Positions 16,099 through 25,892 are shown, counted from the stretch's first letter. The stretch: DNA of 56,413 nucleotides from Rheinheimera lutimaris (GCF_013283795.1 NZ_JABSOD010000023.1:1-56413); one strand, 5' to 3'. Notes: generated from the sequence alone by a model not told the origin. Numbers and translations: made by a program.

Positions 16099-18708
16099 CG
16101 GTGTGTTGGCCAGCTCTTGTGCCGACAACAAGCCGGCAACATACTTACCCTGCATAAAACAACAGCCTTCTGCCAGCAGCAGGTTAAGTAAATCGGCGTT
16201 GTCCACACCGTCGGCCAGTAAACGGAATTTATAACTTAACGCCAGCGACTGCAGCATTTGCAGTAGTTGGCGTTTTTGTTCATTGCGCGGTAGCTGCCGG
16301 CAAAAAGCAGCGTCCAGTTTAACAAAGTCGAACAACTGCTGTAGTAGCAAGCCCACAGGCGCGGCATCAGCGGCAAAGTTATGCAATGCCAGCCGCACCC
16401 CGGTTTGCTTCAACTGCTGCAACGATGCCTGTGCAGTCGATGTCGTTTGTAACACTTCGCGCTCGGTAAACGCCAGGCACAAGCGATGTTTATGCTGCAC
16501 TGTGGCTATTTGCCGCTTTAATACCTCAAACAGTTCAGCTTGCTGCACGTGCTGTATGCTCAGACGCACGGTTAACAAACCGGTGTCGTCGCTACTTATC
16601 GCTAACTGCCGGCAGGCCTGGTGTAGCATCAGCTGCTCAATTTGTGGCATTAAGCCGGCTTCAGTGGCGTATTTATTAAAATCGTACTGGGTACCCAGTT
16701 GCGGATGCTGCCATTGCGTATGCACCTCATAGCCCATCAGGCTACGGGCCTGGCCACACAACACCGGTTCATATACCGCGGTAAACTGTTGCTGCTCTAA
16801 TGCCTGCTGCATTACCTGCTCCATCGTCAGGGCCTGCAACATTTGTTCGCGCATGGTTTCGTTAAAAATAACAAAGCGGTTGCGCCCCATCGATTTTGCC
16901 TGATACATAGCCGCATCAGCATCGCGCAATAAGGCTTCAGCTTTACTGTGATCACTGTCGAAATAAGCAATGCCGATGCTGGCACCGGAATGCACTTGCT
17001 GCCCCTGCAGTAAAAATGGCTGCCGTACCTTATCGATAATCCGCTCGGCCACGTCTTCAGCATCGGTGTCATGCAACAGGCTGGTCAGCAACACGACAAA
17101 CTCGTCACCGCCAAGACGGGCAACTAAATCGTGCTCGCGCACCGTGCTTTGCAGACGTTTGCTAACTTCAATTAAAAACGCATCGCCAACATGATGGCCC
17201 AAACTGTCGTTAATCAGCTTAAAGCGGTCTAAGTCGATAAACAGTAACGCCATACTCAGCTGCGGCTGGCGTTTACTCAGGGCAAATTGTTGTTTTAGTT
17301 GTTGCAGAAACATTTGCCGGTTAGCCAACCCGGTCAGTGCGTCATGATTGGCTTCATAAAACAGTTTTTGCTCGGCCTTTTTACGCTCCTCTACCTGTAA
17401 GCGTAAAAACAGATTGGTTTGGCGCAGCTCGCGGGTGCTTTCGAATACCTTGCGCTCTAACTCTTCCTGATGCCGTTTTTGTTGCTCTGTGCCCAATTTA
17501 CGTTGAATAGCCACCGCGATGTGCTGTGACACAAAACGTAAAATGTTCAGCTCGACCTCACCATAGCTGTAACTTTGCTCATAAGACTGCAGCGCGATAA
17601 CACCAATAACCTGCTGGTCGATCAATAACGGCGCGCCAAGCCAACTGGTCGAATGCAGGGCCGGTCGCATGGGGTCAGCCATACCGCGTCTGATTTCGCC
17701 GGCTTCAACCAATTGTTGCGCACTGGCACTGTTAATTAAGCGCGCATCCGCACAGCGAATCACATATTCAGTAAAGCCACGGCTTATCGGACGCTCGCGC
17801 GCCGGCGGCGAATATTGATCAAGATAAAACGGGAAGGTTAGTTTGGTTCTGTCCTGATCCAGCAAGGCGATGTAACAGTTTTCTGCCGGCATCAGCTCCG
17901 ACAACACCACATGCACCGCTTTATAAAAACTGTTCATATCACGGCTACTGGCCGTTAACTCTGAGATCCGGTACAACGCCGCCTGCAATTGCTCGGCATT
18001 CGTGCGCTCTTTAATTTCTTTTTGCAGCGACTGATTGATCTTTTGTAACTGCTGCGTACGCTGGCGCACTGTGTCTTCCAGCAGTTCGCGGCTTTTCACC
18101 CGGTCCAGAGCGCTGATAGTGTGGCCACCTATGCTGCTGAACAACGCAAGGTCACTGTCGGTATATAGCTGTTTGGCATTATACGACTGAATGGCCATTA
18201 CACCGATAACCTGAGTACCGCGGCACAGCGGAATACCTAACCAGTGGTCGCTGGCTGAACCTTGTTGCTGAATATGGCCTTGCAAAACCAGTTGGCTGAA
18301 TTGTTCACGATCACATAACAACGCTTGCCCGGTGCGCGCAACGTAGCCGGTTAACCCCGACGAGAATGCGCCGGATGGCACTTGTGCAATAAGTTGCTGG
18401 TCTTTTTCATCAGAAAAATACTGCGGCGAATAATGCTCACTGTCACTGTCGTAAAACACCACATAGAAATTTTCAGCGTGCAGCAGTTCAGATACCATTT
18501 TATGGATAGCCGGATAAAAGTCCCGCATATCACTAATAGTACTGGCTAATTCTGACAGCTTTAACAGAGCACCCTGGGTGATGTACGCCTGTTTATAACG
18601 TTTTGTCAGTAACGTTAAGCGGCGTATTTTATTTTCAGCCAGTTGCAAACGTTTGTTCAGTTGTGTTGCTTCCTTCAACCCTGACTCTTGTGATTTTTTG
18701 TCGACCAT
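16072..18708 (-). CDS. GAF-GAF-GGDEF protein with degenerate EAL domain
   Basis: This 878-residue cytoplasmic protein has a short N-terminal coiled coil, a GAF domain (about 45-205), a second coiled coil, another GAF domain (about 240-405), a GGDEF domain (about 450-610) and an EAL-like domain. The GGDEF active site is intact ([11 protein letters not shown] at about 530-540), with an RxxD inhibitory site five residues before it (REHD). In the EAL part the EAL signature reads EVH (GYEVHTQW, about 658), DDFGTG is HNFAAD and VAEGVE is LADGVD, so phosphodiesterase activity is not expected. It is probably a diguanylate cyclase whose EAL module binds or regulates. No membrane segments are seen. Confidence 0.9.
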   Translation of the reverse strand: MVDKKSQESGLKEATQLNKRLQLAENKIRRLTLLTKRYKQAYITQGALLKLSELASTISDMRDFYPAIHKMVSELLHAENFYVVFYDSDSEHYSPQYFSDEKDQQLIAQVPSGAFSSGLTGYVARTGQALLCDREQFSQLVLQGHIQQQGSASDHWLGIPLCRGTQVIGVMAIQSYNAKQLYTDSDLALFSSIGGHTISALDRVKSRELLEDTVRQRTQQLQKINQSLQKEIKERTNAEQLQAALYRISELTASSRDMNSFYKAVHVVLSELMPAENCYIALLDQDRTKLTFPFYLDQYSPPARERPISRGFTEYVIRCADARLINSASAQQLVEAGEIRRGMADPMRPALHSTSWLGAPLLIDQQVIGVIALQSYEQSYSYGEVELNILRFVSQHIAVAIQRKLGTEQQKRHQEELERKVFESTRELRQTNLFLRLQVEERKKAEQKLFYEANHDALTGLANRQMFLQQLKQQFALSKRQPQLSMALLFIDLDRFKLINDSLGHHVGDAFLIEVSKRLQSTVREHDLVARLGGDEFVVLLTSLLHDTDAEDVAERIIDKVRQPFLLQGQQVHSGASIGIAYFDSDHSKAEALLRDADAAMYQAKSMGRNRFVIFNETMREQMLQALTMEQVMQQALEQQQFTAVYEPVLCGQARSLMGYEVHTQWQHPQLGTQYDFNKYATEAGLMPQIEQLMLHQACRQLAISSDDTGLLTVRLSIQHVQQAELFEVLKRQIATVQHKHRLCLAFTEREVLQTTSTAQASLQQLKQTGVRLALHNFAADAAPVGLLLQQLFDFVKLDAAFCRQLPRNEQKRQLLQMLQSLALSYKFRLLADGVDNADLLNLLLAEGCCFMQGKYVAGLLSAQELANTPSVVFQQLA

Positions 18709-18823
18709 ACCAGAACGACTTATTATTTAATTGCGCCCATTATGCACAAAATTTAACCACATGGAAGAGCCTACACGGCATTAGCAGCCTCTGTGCTTAG
18801 GCAAAATTATTTTATTCAGGTAC

Positions 18824-18859
18824 AAAAAAGCCTAAGGCTGCAATAACGCAGCCTTAGGC
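18824..18859 (-). terminator. Terminator of the cytochrome c5 gene
   Basis: On the minus strand a 12-bp perfect stem (GCCTAAGGCTGC/GCAGCCTTAGGC) with a 6-nt loop is followed by TTTTTT, 22 nt after the stop codon. Confidence 0.85.
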
Positions 18860-18880
18860 GCGATAGAAATAATAAAACAG

Positions 18881-19273
18881 TTACACGCCGTCAGTCATAA
18901 ATTTAATGGCAGCGGCAATTTCATCATCAGAGCAATCGGCACAAGTACCGCGGGCCGGCATATTGCGGATCCCCTCAATAGCATGCTTAAGCAGGGTATC
19001 GAAGCCCTGTTCCATCCGTGCTTTCCACGCCACATCACCCTTTTTTGGTGCATCCAGTGCGCCGGTGCCATGACAGGCAAAACAGGCTGTCTGATATACT
19101 TTTTCGCCACTGCGCGGGCCGGAAGCCGCTTCTGAAGCCACCACTGCACCAGCAACATACACCTGACCGACCGGAGCCAGACGTTTAGCTAACGCTTCCT
19201 TATCTGCTTCTGCACTGGCTTGAATGCCAAAAGTTGTTAACAGCAAGGCGAAAGCGATAGTTATTTTTTTCAT
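18881..19273 (-). CDS. Cytochrome c5-like monohaem cytochrome
   Basis: This 130-residue periplasmic electron carrier begins with a Sec signal peptide (KKITIAFALLLTTFGIQASA) and has a spacer segment and one haem site CFACHG. The distal ligand is probably the Met of RNMPARGTCADCSDDEI, and the CADC pair is the extra disulphide seen in c5-type cytochromes (c5/ScyA class). In Shewanella such small c5 proteins feed cytochrome oxidases and peroxidases. It stands alone, with its own terminator, 0.5 kb from the divergent polA. Confidence 0.88.
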   Translation of the reverse strand: MKKITIAFALLLTTFGIQASAEADKEALAKRLAPVGQVYVAGAVVASEAASGPRSGEKVYQTACFACHGTGALDAPKKGDVAWKARMEQGFDTLLKHAIEGIRNMPARGTCADCSDDEIAAAIKFMTDGV

Positions 19274-19543
19274 CTTCTGGGTTCCTGTCGTAAAGTCCGC
19301 ACAAAGTTTGCGCCATTATAGCCTCCAAGCTGCGGTAAGGGGAAGCCCTGTACTGCAGCCAGTGTTTCACCTCGGTAACAAGCATGGTTACTACATATAC
19401 TTTTCGCTTAGGTTAGCGGTTTTTTTTAAAGCAAAATTATTTAACGGTTTCGCTTTGAATCTGGCGGCAATATGATAGTCTATTTGACCGGTGTGTTAGG
19501 GCAACCTGTGTGTTAACTACCGGCAGGAAAGCGCTACTAAACG

Positions 19544-19552
19544 TTTTCCACA
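19544..19552 (+). promoter_or_regulatory. DnaA box (TTTTCCACA)
   Basis: TTTTCCACA fits the TTWTNCACA consensus. It lies 5' of an AT-rich stretch upstream of polA and about 140 bp from a second, perfect box. Confidence 0.45.
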
Positions 19553-19689
19553 AAACAAAAGTATAAGAATAATAATATGGGCACTGTAGTACACCCCTAT
19601 TTTTTTAAACTAAAAACAATGACTTAAGTATTATAATAACCGGATCTTTGTTCGAGAAGCCGGCATTTCCGCTTTGGTTTTGCACAAAG

Positions 19690-19698
19690 TTATCCACA
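19690..19698 (+). promoter_or_regulatory. Perfect DnaA box (TTATCCACA)
   Basis: TTATCCACA is the optimal DnaA-binding 9-mer. It lies about 90 bp before the polA start codon, downstream of the TATAAT element. DnaA control of polA has been reported in E. coli, so this may be a regulatory site rather than part of an origin. Confidence 0.55.
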
Positions 19699-19787
19699 GG
19701 TTTGCCTAAACGCGCCGCTGCGCTGTTACTGGCAGCCAGCCTGGCTCTGTGGCATGCTATAGCTTTATTTCTGCAGGACAAACATTC

Positions 19788-22574
19788 ATGGTTACCATCT
19801 GTGGCACGCCGCTGATCCTGGTCGACGGATCCTCCTATTTATTCCGCGCTTATCATTCGCCACCGCACTTAACTAACTCCCGCGGTGAAGCTACCGGCGC
19901 CATCTATGGTGTGGTTAACATGTTGAAAAGCTTGCTACGCCAATATCAGCCAACACAGATGGCAGTAGTGTTCGATGCTAAAGGGCCGACCTTTCGCAAT
20001 GAAATGTACAGTGAATACAAAGCCCACCGCCCGCCAATGCCGGATGATCTGCGCAGCCAAATTGAACCGCTGCACCGCATTATTGAAGCCATGGGCCTGC
20101 CTTTGTTATGTGTTAGTGGTGTAGAAGCCGACGATGTGATTGGCACACTGTCACGCCAGGCCAGCCGTGAAGGCCGGCATACGCTGATTTCAACCGGCGA
20201 CAAAGATATGGCTCAGTTGGTAGACGAGCATGTTACGTTGATCAATACCATGACCAACACCCTGCTTGACCCGCAAGGCGTAACAGAAAAATTTGGCGTT
20301 GGTCCGGAGCTGATTATCGATTATCTGGCACTGATGGGTGACAAAGTCGATAACATCCCGGGCTTACCCGGCGTAGGCGAGAAAACTGCCGCCGCATTAT
20401 TGCAGGGTTTAGGTTCTATTGAGCAGATATATCAGCAATTGGACAAGGTGCCGGCACTGAGCTTTCGTGGTGCCAAAACCATGGTTGCCAAGCTGGAGGA
20501 GTTTCATGAGCAGTTAAAATTGTCCTATCAGTTGGCTACCATCAAAACCGATGTCGAGCTACCGTATCAATTGGCCGATCTGGCCATTAAAGCAGCGGAC
20601 AATAGCCGGCTGGCAAAGCTGTACACCGAATGCGAATTCCGCCGCTGGTTAGCCGAAGTGTTGGATAACGAACCCGCTGCAGCCAGAGCAAAGCCACAAA
20701 CCGCGCAAACGGATATGTTCGCCGGCACTGATGATACCGACAGTAACGTCGCCAACGCAGCCGCGGCAAATTACCTCACCGTACTGGACGAAGCAGCATT
20801 TAATGCCATGCTGCGGCAATTGCACAGCTGCGAACTGGTTGCCTTTGATACCGAAACCACCAGCCTGGACTATATGCAGGCAGAACTGGTGGGCTTGTCA
20901 GTAGCCACTGCCGCCGGCTGCGCCTGGTATGTACCGGTAGCACACGATTATGTCGGCGCGCCGGAACAATTGAAGCGCGATTGGGTACTGGCGCAACTAA
21001 AACCCTGGCTGGAAGATGACAGCAAAGCCAAAGTCGGACAGAACCTGAAATACGACCAAAGTGTGCTGGCGCGCTATGGCATAGCATTAAAAGGTGTGCG
21101 TTTTGACACCATGCTGGAGTCTTATGTGCTGAACTCAGTGGCATCGCGCCATGATATGGACAGCCTGGCGCTGAAATATCTGGGGCAGAAAACCATCAGC
21201 TTTGAAGATATTGCCGGCAAAGGCGCCAAACAACTGACCTTTAACCAGATAGAGCTGGAGAAAGCCGCGCAATACGCCGCCGAAGATGCCGATATCACGC
21301 TGCAGTTGCATCAGAAACTATGGCCGCAGCTGCAACAGCATAGCGGCCTGGTCAGCGTATTACGCGATATCGAAATGCCGCTGGTAGATATCCTGTCGCG
21401 CATCGAACGTTACGGCGTATTAATAGACAGTAGCTTGCTGGCAAAACAAAGCGAGCAATTAGCCAACCGTATTGCTGAGCTGGAGCAGCTCGCTTATGAG
21501 CAGGCCGGCAAGCCGTTTAATTTATCTTCGCCCAAGCAGTTGCAGGAAATTCTGTTTGAGCAAATGGGCCTGCCGGTACTGAAAAAAACGCCCACCGGCG
21601 CGCCGTCTACCGCTGAAGAAGTATTGGCAGAACTGGCATTAGAATATGAATTTCCCAAGCTGATCACAGAACACCGCGGTTTAAGCAAGCTTAAATCTAC
21701 TTATACCGATAAGCTGCCGAAAATGCAGCATCCGCTAAGCGGCCGGGTGCATACCTCTTATCATCAGGCTGTCGCGGCTACCGGCCGTTTAAGTTCTACC
21801 GATCCTAACCTGCAGAATATCCCTATCCGTACCGAAGAAGGCCGTCGCATTCGCCGGGCTTTTATTGCACCGCCCGGCAAAAAAATTGTCGCCGTCGACT
21901 ATTCACAAATTGAACTGCGTATTATGGCGCACTTGTCGCAAGATAAGGCCTTGCTGGATGCTTTTGCACAAGGTCGCGATATTCACCGTGCTACTGCAGC
22001 AGAAGTGTTCGGCGTTAAATTGGATGAGGTTACATCAGATCAACGCCGCAGCGCCAAAGCCGTGAACTTTGGTCTGATTTACGGTATGTCGGCATTTGGC
22101 CTGGCGAAACAACTGGGGGTTAGCCGCAACGAAGCGCAGCAATATGTCGACCGCTATTTTGAACGTTTCCCCGGCGTACTGGACTATATGGAACGCACCC
22201 GTAAACAAGCTCACGAGCAAGGCTATGTCGAAACCTTGTTTGGCCGGCGTTTGTATTTGCCGGAAATTAATGCGCAAAATATGATGCGCCGAAAAGGCGC
22301 AGAGCGTGCCGCCATTAACGCACCAATGCAAGGCACCGCAGCTGATATCATTAAGAAAGCGATGATAGTGGTAGACAACTGGCTGCAACAGCAGGCTAAC
22401 CCGGCCGCCAACATGATTATGCAAGTACACGATGAACTGGTGTTTGAAGTTGATGCCGACAAAGTTGACGCGGTAAAACAACAACTGGTGGCGCTAATGG
22501 CCACCGCAGCTGAACTCGATGTTCCACTGTTGGCAGAAGCCGGTTCCGGCGATAACTGGGACGAAGCACATTAG
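19788..22574 (+). CDS. polA: DNA polymerase I
   Basis: PolA fills gaps and removes RNA primers in replication and repair. The ATG at 19788 gives 928 residues, the same length as E. coli, and the start [20 protein letters not shown]. It is preceded by a GCAGGA ribosome site, while the frame opens 39 nt earlier. The 5' nuclease domain has [11 protein letters not shown] and GDKDMAQLV. The 3'-5' exonuclease keeps its DxE ([12 protein letters not shown]), so proofreading should be intact. The polymerase domain shows [35 protein letters not shown] and [11 protein letters not shown]. DnaA boxes lie upstream and Spot 42 RNA downstream, as in enterobacteria and vibrios. Confidence 0.97.
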   Translation: MVTICGTPLILVDGSSYLFRAYHSPPHLTNSRGEATGAIYGVVNMLKSLLRQYQPTQMAVVFDAKGPTFRNEMYSEYKAHRPPMPDDLRSQIEPLHRIIEAMGLPLLCVSGVEADDVIGTLSRQASREGRHTLISTGDKDMAQLVDEHVTLINTMTNTLLDPQGVTEKFGVGPELIIDYLALMGDKVDNIPGLPGVGEKTAAALLQGLGSIEQIYQQLDKVPALSFRGAKTMVAKLEEFHEQLKLSYQLATIKTDVELPYQLADLAIKAADNSRLAKLYTECEFRRWLAEVLDNEPAAARAKPQTAQTDMFAGTDDTDSNVANAAAANYLTVLDEAAFNAMLRQLHSCELVAFDTETTSLDYMQAELVGLSVATAAGCAWYVPVAHDYVGAPEQLKRDWVLAQLKPWLEDDSKAKVGQNLKYDQSVLARYGIALKGVRFDTMLESYVLNSVASRHDMDSLALKYLGQKTISFEDIAGKGAKQLTFNQIELEKAAQYAAEDADITLQLHQKLWPQLQQHSGLVSVLRDIEMPLVDILSRIERYGVLIDSSLLAKQSEQLANRIAELEQLAYEQAGKPFNLSSPKQLQEILFEQMGLPVLKKTPTGAPSTAEEVLAELALEYEFPKLITEHRGLSKLKSTYTDKLPKMQHPLSGRVHTSYHQAVAATGRLSSTDPNLQNIPIRTEEGRRIRRAFIAPPGKKIVAVDYSQIELRIMAHLSQDKALLDAFAQGRDIHRATAAEVFGVKLDEVTSDQRRSAKAVNFGLIYGMSAFGLAKQLGVSRNEAQQYVDRYFERFPGVLDYMERTRKQAHEQGYVETLFGRRLYLPEINAQNMMRRKGAERAAINAPMQGTAADIIKKAMIVVDNWLQQQANPAANMIMQVHDELVFEVDADKVDAVKQQLVALMATAAELDVPLLAEAGSGDNWDEAH

Positions 22575-22645
22575 CAGGGAACTTAATTCTGCCTACGCAG
22601 TCAGAGATTATAGTTAAGTTAATCTCTCTCCTGTCACACTTTCAT

Positions 22646-22672
22646 GCCCCGTTATTTAGCGGGGCTTTTTTT
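22646..22672 (+). terminator. polA terminator
   Basis: GCCCCG and CGGGGC form a 6-bp GC stem around an 8-nt AT-rich loop, followed by a run of seven T. It lies about 70 nt after the polA stop codon. Confidence 0.8.
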
Positions 22673-22766
22673 ATCTTAACGCATGCTAAAACAAGTAATT
22701 AAATTACCAAAAAAAGTAATAAGCACAAATAAAAAGCACTTTTTGTAGTTTTATTACAGAAAAAAC

Positions 22767-22794
22767 TTGCATTTCTGCGCTGGCAGATTAAAAT
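22767..22794 (+). promoter_or_regulatory. Promoter of Spot 42 RNA
   Basis: TTGCAT (22767-22772) and TAAAAT (22789-22794) are separated by 16 bp and lie 7 nt before the expected first nucleotide of the RNA. Confidence 0.6.
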
Positions 22795-22801
22795 TTCAAC
22801 T

Positions 22802-22912
22802 GTAGGGTACAGAGGTAAGATGTTCTATCTTTCAGGCCAGCGTTGTTGCGCTACCGCCAATGAAAGTAGGCTTATTTAGCCGCCCCATTGCTTGCAATGG
22901 GGCGTTTTTTTT
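22802..22912 (+). ncRNA. spf: Spot 42 small RNA
   Basis: The first 33 nt, from GTAGGGTACAGAGGTAAGAT to TTTCAGGCC, are nearly identical to E. coli Spot 42. The 3' end has the same GCCGCCCC...GGGGCGTTTTTTTT terminator. The length of about 111 nt compares with 109 in E. coli, and the position directly after polA is the conserved one. Only the middle segment differs strongly. Spot 42 is an Hfq-dependent antisense regulator of carbon-metabolism mRNAs that is repressed by CRP-cAMP in E. coli. Targets here are not known. Confidence 0.93.
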
Positions 22913-23030
22913 GCCTGAAAAACCAGCAGAATCAACAAATTTATCGGTAACAACGGTGAAAGCTACTATGTTGCCCGGCAACACAGCGGAAGCGAAACTG
23001 AAAATTTCTTAGATTTTTTAGAGCAAATAC

Positions 23031-23058
23031 TTCAAACATTAAAAATTTGCTGTATAAT
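23031..23058 (+). promoter_or_regulatory. Promoter of the candidate small RNA
   Basis: A perfect -10 TATAAT (23053-23058) lies 16 bp after TTCAAA (23031-23036, four of six consensus bases) in an AT-rich context. The predicted start near 23065 coincides with the 5' base of a hairpin. Confidence 0.5.
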
Positions 23059-23064
23059 GGCGTT

Positions 23065-23150
23065 GTCTTAGCGATAAGACACCCTGTTGATTTGAAATTA
23101 TAGCTTCTCCCCGTTTGCTATGGCCGACACCCAAGGGTGTCGGTTTTTTT
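23065..23150 (+). ncRNA. Candidate small RNA between spf and engB
   Basis: A transcript of about 86 nt is predicted from the promoter above to a strong terminator. It would open with a 7-bp stem TGTCTTA/TAAGACA closed by a GCGA (GNRA) tetraloop. A single-stranded pyrimidine-rich segment (GCTTCTCCCCG, 23102-23112) follows that could pair with ribosome sites. It ends in a 9-bp stem CCGACACCC/GGGTGTCGG and seven T. No ORF fits and there are no GGA repeats, so it is not a Csr sponge. engB ends just beyond on the other strand, and the T-run is only on the + strand. Existence is inferred from structure alone. Confidence 0.5.
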
Positions 23151-23157
23151 ATGTCTG

Positions 23158-23814
23158 CTATTCAGCAGCAGCGACGTTTTCTGCGCCGTACCACAAGTCC
23201 AATACCTGCTCTAACTCCGGCAAACCAAGCTTGTTTAGTGAGCTGAAAGCATGCACAGTAATGTCACCCATAAACGCCAGTGTCGCCTCACGTACTTCCA
23301 GCACCGTTTTCTTGCGGGCGCCGGAGGCCAGCTTGTCGGCTTTAGTCAGTAAGATCAGCACAGACAGTTTGCTGTCAATTGCCCATTGAATAAGATCCTG
23401 ATCTAAATCTTTTAACGGATGGCGAATATCCATCAGTACCACCAACCCTTTCAAACTGGCGCGTTTTGTAAGATACTCCGCCAGCGACTTTTGCCACTTT
23501 TCTTTTACTGCCAGCGGTACTTTGGCAAAACCATAGCCGGGTAAATCGATCAGTCGGCGCTGCTCGTCCAAACTAAAAGTATTAATCAGCTGGGTACGGC
23601 CCGGTGTTTTACTGGTGCGGGCTAAACTATTTTGCCGCGTCAGCGTATTTAACGCACTGGACTTACCGGCATTAGACCGGCCGGCAAAGGCAACTTCAAT
23701 GCCAGTATCTGCCGGTAATGCCCTGATATCAGGGGCACTGGTTAAAAATGTGGTGCGCTGATAATTAATTTTTGACTTGTACACTGCCTTCTCCGGCGAA
23801 TAATTTGACGTCAT
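23158..23814 (-). CDS. engB: Ribosome biogenesis GTP-binding protein EngB (YihA/YsxC)
   Basis: This 218-residue TrmE-Era-type GTPase is essential for large ribosomal subunit maturation in several bacteria. The GTPase motifs are G1 [15 protein letters not shown]2 TPGRTQ, G3 [11 protein letters not shown] and G4 LLTKADKL, with a G5-like [10 protein letters not shown] at the end. It starts with an N-terminal extension ([20 protein letters not shown]) typical of the family. The locus polA-spf-engB is conserved with E. coli. It is divergent from the cytochrome c4 gene. Confidence 0.94.
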   Translation of the reverse strand: MTSNYSPEKAVYKSKINYQRTTFLTSAPDIRALPADTGIEVAFAGRSNAGKSSALNTLTRQNSLARTSKTPGRTQLINTFSLDEQRRLIDLPGYGFAKVPLAVKEKWQKSLAEYLTKRASLKGLVVLMDIRHPLKDLDQDLIQWAIDSKLSVLILLTKADKLASGARKKTVLEVREATLAFMGDITVHAFSSLNKLGLPELEQVLDLWYGAENVAAAE

Positions 23815-23965
23815 TGTAGCGGATCTGAGAGATCGGCAGAAGCTTTTGCGCGCTGTATGGGATTTTACTTTGAGCAGTTTCGTGTAAAATAGGCATAAAA
23901 ATTAGGGTTATTATACTTGGTTGCCAGTATGCTGGCGGTTTAATGCGGACAGAGACGGATAAAAA

Positions 23966-24592
23966 ATGAAAAAAATTCTACTTCCACTGACGCTGTTACT
24001 CGGTCTAATCGGAACAGCCCAAGCGTTTGACGGCGATGCCGAAGCAGGTAAAGCGAAAGCTGCAGTATGTGCCGCCTGCCACAGTGCAGATGGTAACAGT
24101 GTAGTTGACATGTATCCCAAAATTGCCGGCCAACATGCACCTTACCTGTATAAGCAGCTGAGGAACTATAAACAAGGTATGGAAACAGGCGGCAAGCAAG
24201 GCCGTAACAACAGTATTATGTTTGGTATGGTGGCAGCCCTGTCAGATCAAGATATGAAAGATTTAGCCGCTTACTTTGCTTCACAAAAAATGAAAGCCGG
24301 TACTACGCCGGAAAATGTTATTGCCCGCGGCGAACAACTGTACCGTGGTGGTGATGCTGAACGTGGCATTGCAGCCTGCATTGCTTGTCATGGTCCGCGC
24401 GGTTCAGGCACCAGCCTGGGAGGTTTTCCGAAAATCTCTTTCCAGCATGCCAATTATCTGAAAACCACCTTGAAAGAATTCCGCAGCGGCCAACGCGCAA
24501 ATGACCTGAATGGTATGATGCAGGATATCGCGAAAAAATTGACCGATGACGATATCGAAGTGTTGTCACAGTATCTGGGCGGGTTACATTAA
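23966..24592 (+). CDS. Dihaem cytochrome c4
   Basis: This 208-residue periplasmic cytochrome has a signal peptide (KKILLPLTLLLGLIGTAQAF) and two homologous class I domains, each with one haem site: CAACHS at about 32-37 and CIACHG at about 131-136. Each has a distal Met region (NSIMFGMVAAL and LNGMMQDIAKKL). c4 cytochromes pass electrons from the bc1 complex to cbb3-type oxidases. In many Alteromonadales and pseudomonads a c4 gene lies next to engB on the opposite strand, as here. A strong terminator follows. Confidence 0.92.
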   Translation: MKKILLPLTLLLGLIGTAQAFDGDAEAGKAKAAVCAACHSADGNSVVDMYPKIAGQHAPYLYKQLRNYKQGMETGGKQGRNNSIMFGMVAALSDQDMKDLAAYFASQKMKAGTTPENVIARGEQLYRGGDAERGIAACIACHGPRGSGTSLGGFPKISFQHANYLKTTLKEFRSGQRANDLNGMMQDIAKKLTDDDIEVLSQYLGGLH

Positions 24593-24624
24593 GCCGGCTT
24601 ATCACCGCGTTAATCGCAAAAAAG

Positions 24625-24648
24625 CCGGCGTTAATCGCCGGTTTTTTT
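24625..24648 (+). terminator. Cytochrome c4 terminator
   Basis: A perfect 6-bp GC stem CCGGCG/CGCCGG with a TTAAT loop is followed by seven T, 32 nt after the stop codon. Confidence 0.8.
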
Positions 24649-24666
24649 ATGCGCTGCAGCGTTATT

Positions 24667-24684
24667 TGTGAGATATATCTCACA
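24667..24684. promoter_or_regulatory. UvrY/GacA-type binding palindrome upstream of the csr RNA
   Basis: TGTGAGATATATCTCACA is a perfect 18-bp palindrome matching the TGTRAG-N6-CTYACA pattern of BarA-UvrY (GacS-GacA) target sites. It lies about 180 bp before the presumed csr RNA start, a distance similar to that in E. coli csrB. The spacing between half sites is 2 bp too long for CRP. Confidence 0.6.
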
Positions 24685-24852
24685 TTTTCTGTGAGAAAAG
24701 AGCGGGCATTACAAATTTATTGAACTTTCCCCATACCATGTATTCTCCATAAGTGGCTGAAAATAATCTATAAAAATGCTTAGCAAAACTAAGAAACGTT
24801 TTTTTTTTCACCAATGTCTTGCCATCTGAGCAGATAAGAGTAAATTGTTCAG

Positions 24853-25165
24853 CAGTTACACTTTGTAACGAATTAAAACAGGGACTAGCCGCAGGGAAGT
24901 AATAGTACCAGTACGCAAGTGCGCGGTGCCTTAGTTTTAGTCACATCAGGAAGATGTGCTGCGTGGTTTCACGCTCAGGGATGATTACGAAAGCATCAGG
25001 AAGATCGTAAAAAATAAAATCAGATAGCCAGGACGGCGCTATAACAAACGGAATAAGAACAGACAGGGCGTTGAAGCAACATCAGGAAGATGACAGCGAA
25101 TGAGAGAAGTGTCCACTTGACACAAATATATCCGGGGCGATAAGACATCTTATCGCCCTTTTTCT
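24853..25165 (+). ncRNA. CsrB/CsrC-type regulatory RNA (CsrA sponge)
   Basis: This gene-free stretch holds eight GGA motifs between 24882 and 25087. Three are in the sequence ATCAGGAAGAT, each displayed in the loop of a small hairpin (best at 24942-24958, CACATC-AGGAA-GATGTG; also around 24999 and 25085). It ends with a 10-bp stem GGGCGATAAG/CTTATCGCCC and a T-run (25135-25165). AGGA in hairpin loops is the CsrA-binding unit of CsrB/CsrC. The 5' end is uncertain: TTGCCA (24819) and TAAATT (24841) suggest a start near 24853, just before a GTTACA/TGTAAC hairpin. Its place between engB and yihI equals that of csrC in E. coli. Confidence 0.82.
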
Positions 25166-25188
25166 TTTAGTTAGTTTAGCCTGTTATT

Positions 25189-25839
25189 ATGCCCAATAAC
25201 CATTGCCCGCTTTGCTATGCAAACAGTATTCTACCTTTCCATCAAGACACGCGCCGCCATTATCTCCAGTGCCAGCAATGTCAGCTGGTGTTTGCCGATC
25301 GCAGCAGCTTGCTGTCTGACACCGAAGAGTTGGCGCAATATCAGCTGCACGAAAATAATCTGGACGACCCGGGTTACCGCCGATTTTTAAACCGGCTGGC
25401 GCAGCCGTTGTTATCCAGTTTACCGGCGACAGGTTTGTCGGGACTGGATTTTGGCTGCGGTCCCGGGCCCCTACTGGCTAAGATGCTGCGCGAAGCCGGC
25501 CAACATATGGCTGTATGGGATCCTTATTTTGCGGCCGATACAACGGTACTGCAACAACGCTACGACTTTATCAGCTGCAGTGAAGCTATAGAGCATTTTG
25601 TTAACCCGGCACACGAATGGGCACAGTGGCTAAAACTACTGAAACCAGGTGGCATTCTGGCGATTATGACCAAGCGTTATACCACTGCAGCTGCGTTTGC
25701 CGGTTGGCACTATAAATTGGACCCGACCCATGTCAGTTTTTTTTCAGTAAACACCTTTGCTTATTTGGCAGAGCGTGATGGTTTTACTCTGAATATTGCC
25801 GATAAAGATGTGGTAATACTGCAGCGCCGAAAGCATTAG
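25189..25839 (+). CDS. Class I SAM-dependent methyltransferase with N-terminal zinc ribbon
   Basis: This 216-residue protein begins with a zinc-ribbon-like module (CPLCYAN, then CQQCQLVF within the first 32 residues). It continues with a Rossmann methyltransferase domain: motif I LDFGCGPGPLLAKML, an acidic residue after AVWDP, then ISCSEAIEHF and LKPGGILAIMTKRY. This matches the Methyltransf_23-type proteins whose substrates are mostly unknown. The start codon lies only about 20 nt after the csr RNA T-run and lacks a clear ribosome site, so it may be weakly expressed by read-through or as a nearly leaderless mRNA. It precedes yihI. Confidence 0.82.
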   Translation: MPNNHCPLCYANSILPFHQDTRRHYLQCQQCQLVFADRSSLLSDTEELAQYQLHENNLDDPGYRRFLNRLAQPLLSSLPATGLSGLDFGCGPGPLLAKMLREAGQHMAVWDPYFAADTTVLQQRYDFISCSEAIEHFVNPAHEWAQWLKLLKPGGILAIMTKRYTTAAAFAGWHYKLDPTHVSFFSVNTFAYLAERDGFTLNIADKDVVILQRRKH

Positions 25840-25892
25840 TGTTTCGGCGTAAAACTGGTTAAAATGTGCGCCCTTTTTTACAGGTAACAAAC

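Larger units (their letters stand above)
19274..19787. other. 514-bp region between cytochrome c5 and polA
   Basis: No gene is visible here. The left part carries the minus-strand promoter region of the cytochrome gene. The middle (about 19550-19640) is strongly AT-rich and contains TATAAT at 19632-19637, a possible polA -10 element without a clear -35. The AT-rich part is flanked by two DnaA boxes, listed separately. Confidence 0.5.

Noticed and set aside
23065..23150. Second CsrB/CsrC RNA
   Set aside because: It has no GGA motifs, so it is listed as an unrelated candidate sRNA.
24667..24684. CRP site upstream of the csr RNA
   Set aside because: The half sites TGTGA and TCACA are separated by 8 bp instead of 6, so the palindrome fits UvrY/GacA better than CRP.
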